DNA of 64,000 bases from Patiriisocius sp047730165 (GTDB taxonomy: Bacteria > Bacteroidota > Bacteroidia > Flavobacteriales > Flavobacteriaceae): contig NZ_CP159834.1 in NCBI RefSeq assembly GCF_047730165.1, positions 2,108,001 to 2,172,000 on the forward strand, given 5' to 3'. The translations under genes and the position numbers were made by a program. Below are positions 62,015-64,000 of this stretch, piece after piece. Every line of letters begins with the position of its first letter. Positions within the stretch are counted from its first letter, which is position 1. The notes beneath the pieces are model-generated. The model was not told the origin of the DNA, made no database searches, and was given only the letters and a program-made list of their open reading frames with translations.

Positions 62015-62473
62015 ATGAAAACGTTTCAAATAGTATTATTTTTATTAATGTCGGTAGTTGGTTTCTCACAGGCTTCACTTTCTGAAGAAAACGCAAAACA
62101 ATATATAGACGTTTTTTTTTGATGGTTTCCATAAGCAGGATACGGTCAAAATGTGCAGTGTGATGGTGAATATCATCAATATCTACACAGCTTATAAGTC
62201 TAAAATTGACGGAGATAAAGTATCACTTTACAATGGTGTGGACTTTTAAAAATGGTCGTGAGTCACGAATAAGGGTTTGTATGGGAAGAACGATTATTAG
62301 ACTACAAAATAAATTATAGATGGAAATCTCGCTTCTGCATGTACGCCTCATCAATTCTACATAAATGTTGAGTTATCACACTGTGGTGCAAATATTTTAC
62401 ACTAGTGGGCACAAACGATGGTTGTAAAATTATGACGGTAGTAGATTCTCGCAGAGTTAAATGTGACAGGTAG
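62015..62473 (+). pseudogene. Decayed secreted NTF2-like protein gene
   Basis: A signal peptide (MKTFQIVLFLLMSVVGFSQ) and IDVFF start the frame, which breaks at a run of T near 62115. Other frames continue the same protein: DGFHKQDTVKMCSVM, then WEERLLDYKI, then a GNLASACTPHQFYINV-like part, LSHCGAN and TNDGCKIMTVVDSRR, ending in TAG. The order matches small secreted NTF2/SnoaL-like proteins of Flavobacteriia. At least four frameshifts are needed, so the gene is dead. Confidence 0.7.
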
Positions 62474-62623
62474 TATCAATTTTAATAAAAAGACTATATT
62501 TCTTCCAATTTGGTGTAAAAGACTGATGGATTAATTAGTGGTCATCTGTGATTAAATGCCTTCCTAAGTCGTATCCGTGACTTGTCTTTATTTAAAATTT
62601 TTAGACTATCCTACATCCTATTC

Positions 62624-64000
62624 CTAGCAATCACTCATATTCACTTGAACAGCAAGACCTCCTTGGCTGGTCTCTTTGTATTTGGTGGTCATGTCTTTTG
62701 CAGTTTCCCACATAGTAGCGATTACTTTGTCTAATGGGATTTTTACGTCATTAGGGTCTCGATCAAGGGCCATCTCGCAGGCATTTATGGCTTTTATCGC
62801 TCCCATTGCATTACGTTCTATACAGGGTATTTGCACTAATCCACCTATAGGGTCACAAGTGAGACCAAGGTGATGTTCCATCGCTATTTCTGCAGCAATT
62901 AAAACTTGTGCTGGAGTTCCTCCCATTAATTCTGTTAATGCTCCGGCTGCCATCGCAGAACTAACACCTATTTCTGCTTGACATCCGCCCATAGCGGCAC
63001 TTATGGTCGCGTTCTTTTTGAATAAGCTGCCTATTTCTCCAGACACCAATAAGAATTTTTTTACATCTTGAAAGTCCCCGTCATGATTTTCAATAACTAA
63101 ATAATACATTAATACCGCCGGGATAACACCAGCACTTCCGTTGGTAGGTGCCGTAACTACACGGCCAAGCGATGCATTAACTTCATTAACTGCTAAGGCA
63201 AAACACGTAACCCATTTTAAGATTTGTCTAAACTTAACTTCCGTATCGCGAATGGCTTCTATCCATTCGTATTTATCAGAATAAGGTTTTGTTCCTTGTA
63301 AGGATTTATGTGTGTCAAAAGCTCTTCTACGCACGTTGAGACCTCCTGGGAGAATACCCTCTGTGTGACAGCCTACATACATAGAGTCTAACATAACATC
63401 CCAAATTGCTTTTAACTTCGCGTCAATTCTATCTGGATCTCGTAGCGAAAGTTCATTTTTTAAGACCAGTTCACTAACTGTTATGTTTTCTAAGGTACAA
63501 TACTCAATAATCTCCGTGGCTTTCTCAATAGGATAAGGAAAATTATTAAATTTTTCTATCTGTAGCTTCTTCCTTGCCCGCTCTTTTTGCACTACAAAGC
63601 CACCTCCAATAGAGTAGTAGGTATCCCTTGTTTTTTTACCATTACGCAAGGTGGCCTCAAACTTGATTCCATTAGGGTGAAAGTTTAAAAATGTTCTATT
63701 AAATGTTATGTTTTCTGAAAAATTAAAGGCGATGTCTTTCTCATTATTTAATTTGAGAACCCCCTTTGTTTTAAGTGCATCAATAGCGGGTTGAATGGAA
63801 TCAATAGCAACCGTCACGGGATCTGTACCCATAAGCCCCATGATAATCGCAATATCTGTTGCGTGCCCTTTTCCAGTTAGTGATATGGAGCCATATAGAT
63901 TGACTTGTACACTCGCTACACTAGTGAATTGCTCACGCAGCTGTAGTTTTTTAATCCACATCTGCGCGGCGCGCCATGGGCCTAGTGTGTGTGAGCTTGA
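62624..64000 (-). CDS. sdaA: L-serine ammonia-lyase, iron-sulfur type (5' end outside window)
   Basis: Deaminates L-serine to pyruvate with a 4Fe-4S cluster. The frame is open to the end of the window and begins SSSHTLGPWRAAQMW, part of the conserved N-terminal GPSSSHT motif, so only the first ~15 codons are missing and the internal ATG (63961) is not the start. Other signatures are AIIMGLMGTDP, APTNGSAGVIPAVL, ISAAMGGCQAEIG, GLTCDPIGGLVQIPCIERNA, with the cluster cysteines in GCQAE, TCDP and PCIER. The C-terminal Cys is in QVNMSDC, as expected. The single-chain fusion of alpha and beta parts is the common form. Confidence 0.94.
   Translation of the reverse strand, partial: SSSHTLGPWRAAQMWIKKLQLREQFTSVASVQVNLYGSISLTGKGHATDIAIIMGLMGTDPVTVAIDSIQPAIDALKTKGVLKLNNEKDIAFNFSENITFNRTFLNFHPNGIKFEATLRNGKKTRDTYYSIGGGFVVQKERARKKLQIEKFNNFPYPIEKATEIIEYCTLENITVSELVLKNELSLRDPDRIDAKLKAIWDVMLDSMYVGCHTEGILPGGLNVRRRAFDTHKSLQGTKPYSDKYEWIEAIRDTEVKFRQILKWVTCFALAVNEVNASLGRVVTAPTNGSAGVIPAVLMYYLVIENHDGDFQDVKKFLLVSGEIGSLFKKNATISAAMGGCQAEIGVSSAMAAGALTELMGGTPAQVLIAAEIAMEHHLGLTCDPIGGLVQIPCIERNAMGAIKAINACEMALDRDPNDVKIPLDKVIATMWETAKDMTTKYKETSQGGLAVQVNMSDC

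Overview
The window is a continuous piece of chromosome from an AT-rich member of the Bacteroidota, most probably a marine Flavobacteriaceae. The reasons are a SusC/SusD pair, several C-terminal type IX secretion (T9SS) sorting domains, a Bacteroidota-type promoter (TTG - 20 bases - TATCTTTG at 41246-41276), little Shine-Dalgarno signal, and flavobacterial gene order. No genus is claimed, and no tRNA, rRNA, CRISPR array or intact mobile element was seen.

Layout. Positions 1-3616 hold housekeeping genes: a DUF3307 protein, tilS and a DsbD-type thiol:disulfide interchange protein. They are followed by a decayed CocE/NonD-type peptidase gene (3650-5271). Positions 5714-35911 form a large beta-1,3-glucan (laminarin-type) utilisation locus. 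It holds a membrane-spanning LuxR-type regulator and a secreted clan GH-A enzyme. Next comes a tight operon: GH149-type phosphorylase, GH17 lipoprotein, GH30, MFS transporter fused to GH17, and free cytosolic GH17. A second operon follows: SusC, SusD, PKD/CBM-like surface lipoprotein, GH16 lipoprotein. Three T9SS-secreted proteins close the locus, one of them built from nine carbohydrate-binding-like modules with almost identical DNA repeats. Positions 36327-41083 hold glycolytic entry genes (pfkA, gapA, a BadF/NagK-type sugar kinase, pgi). Then come an orphan Phe-rich leader peptide with an attenuator-like terminator and a YifB/ComM ATPase.

Positions 43081-52310 are a scarred accessory region. 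It has two methyltransferases, a TMTC-like GT-C/TPR membrane protein with a decayed partial copy across a GT2 gene, and remnants of hsdM, a TonB-dependent receptor, a tyrosine recombinase and a methyltransferase. It also has a second, T9SS-secreted GH16. Positions 52312-64000 are again ordinary: an M16 peptidase, a DUF2891 lipoprotein, an atypical Nramp protein next to pxpABC (5-oxoprolinase), an RluA pseudouridine synthase without a visible start codon, panB, a decayed NTF2-like gene and sdaA (cut by the window end).

How the genes work together (inference). Secreted and surface GH16/GH17 enzymes and binding modules capture and cut laminarin, and GH30 removes beta-1,6 side chains. SusCD imports oligosaccharides into the periplasm. 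The MFS-GH17 fusion moves small oligosaccharides across the inner membrane and can cut or rearrange them as they emerge. The free GH17 and the GH149 phosphorylase then process them in the cytosol, giving glucose 1-phosphate and glucose, which feed the adjacent pgi, pfkA and gapA. The most unusual items are the transporter-GH17 fusion with its free paralogue, the nine-module repeat protein, the Nramp protein lacking metal-site residues, and the Phe-rich leader with no matching operon downstream.
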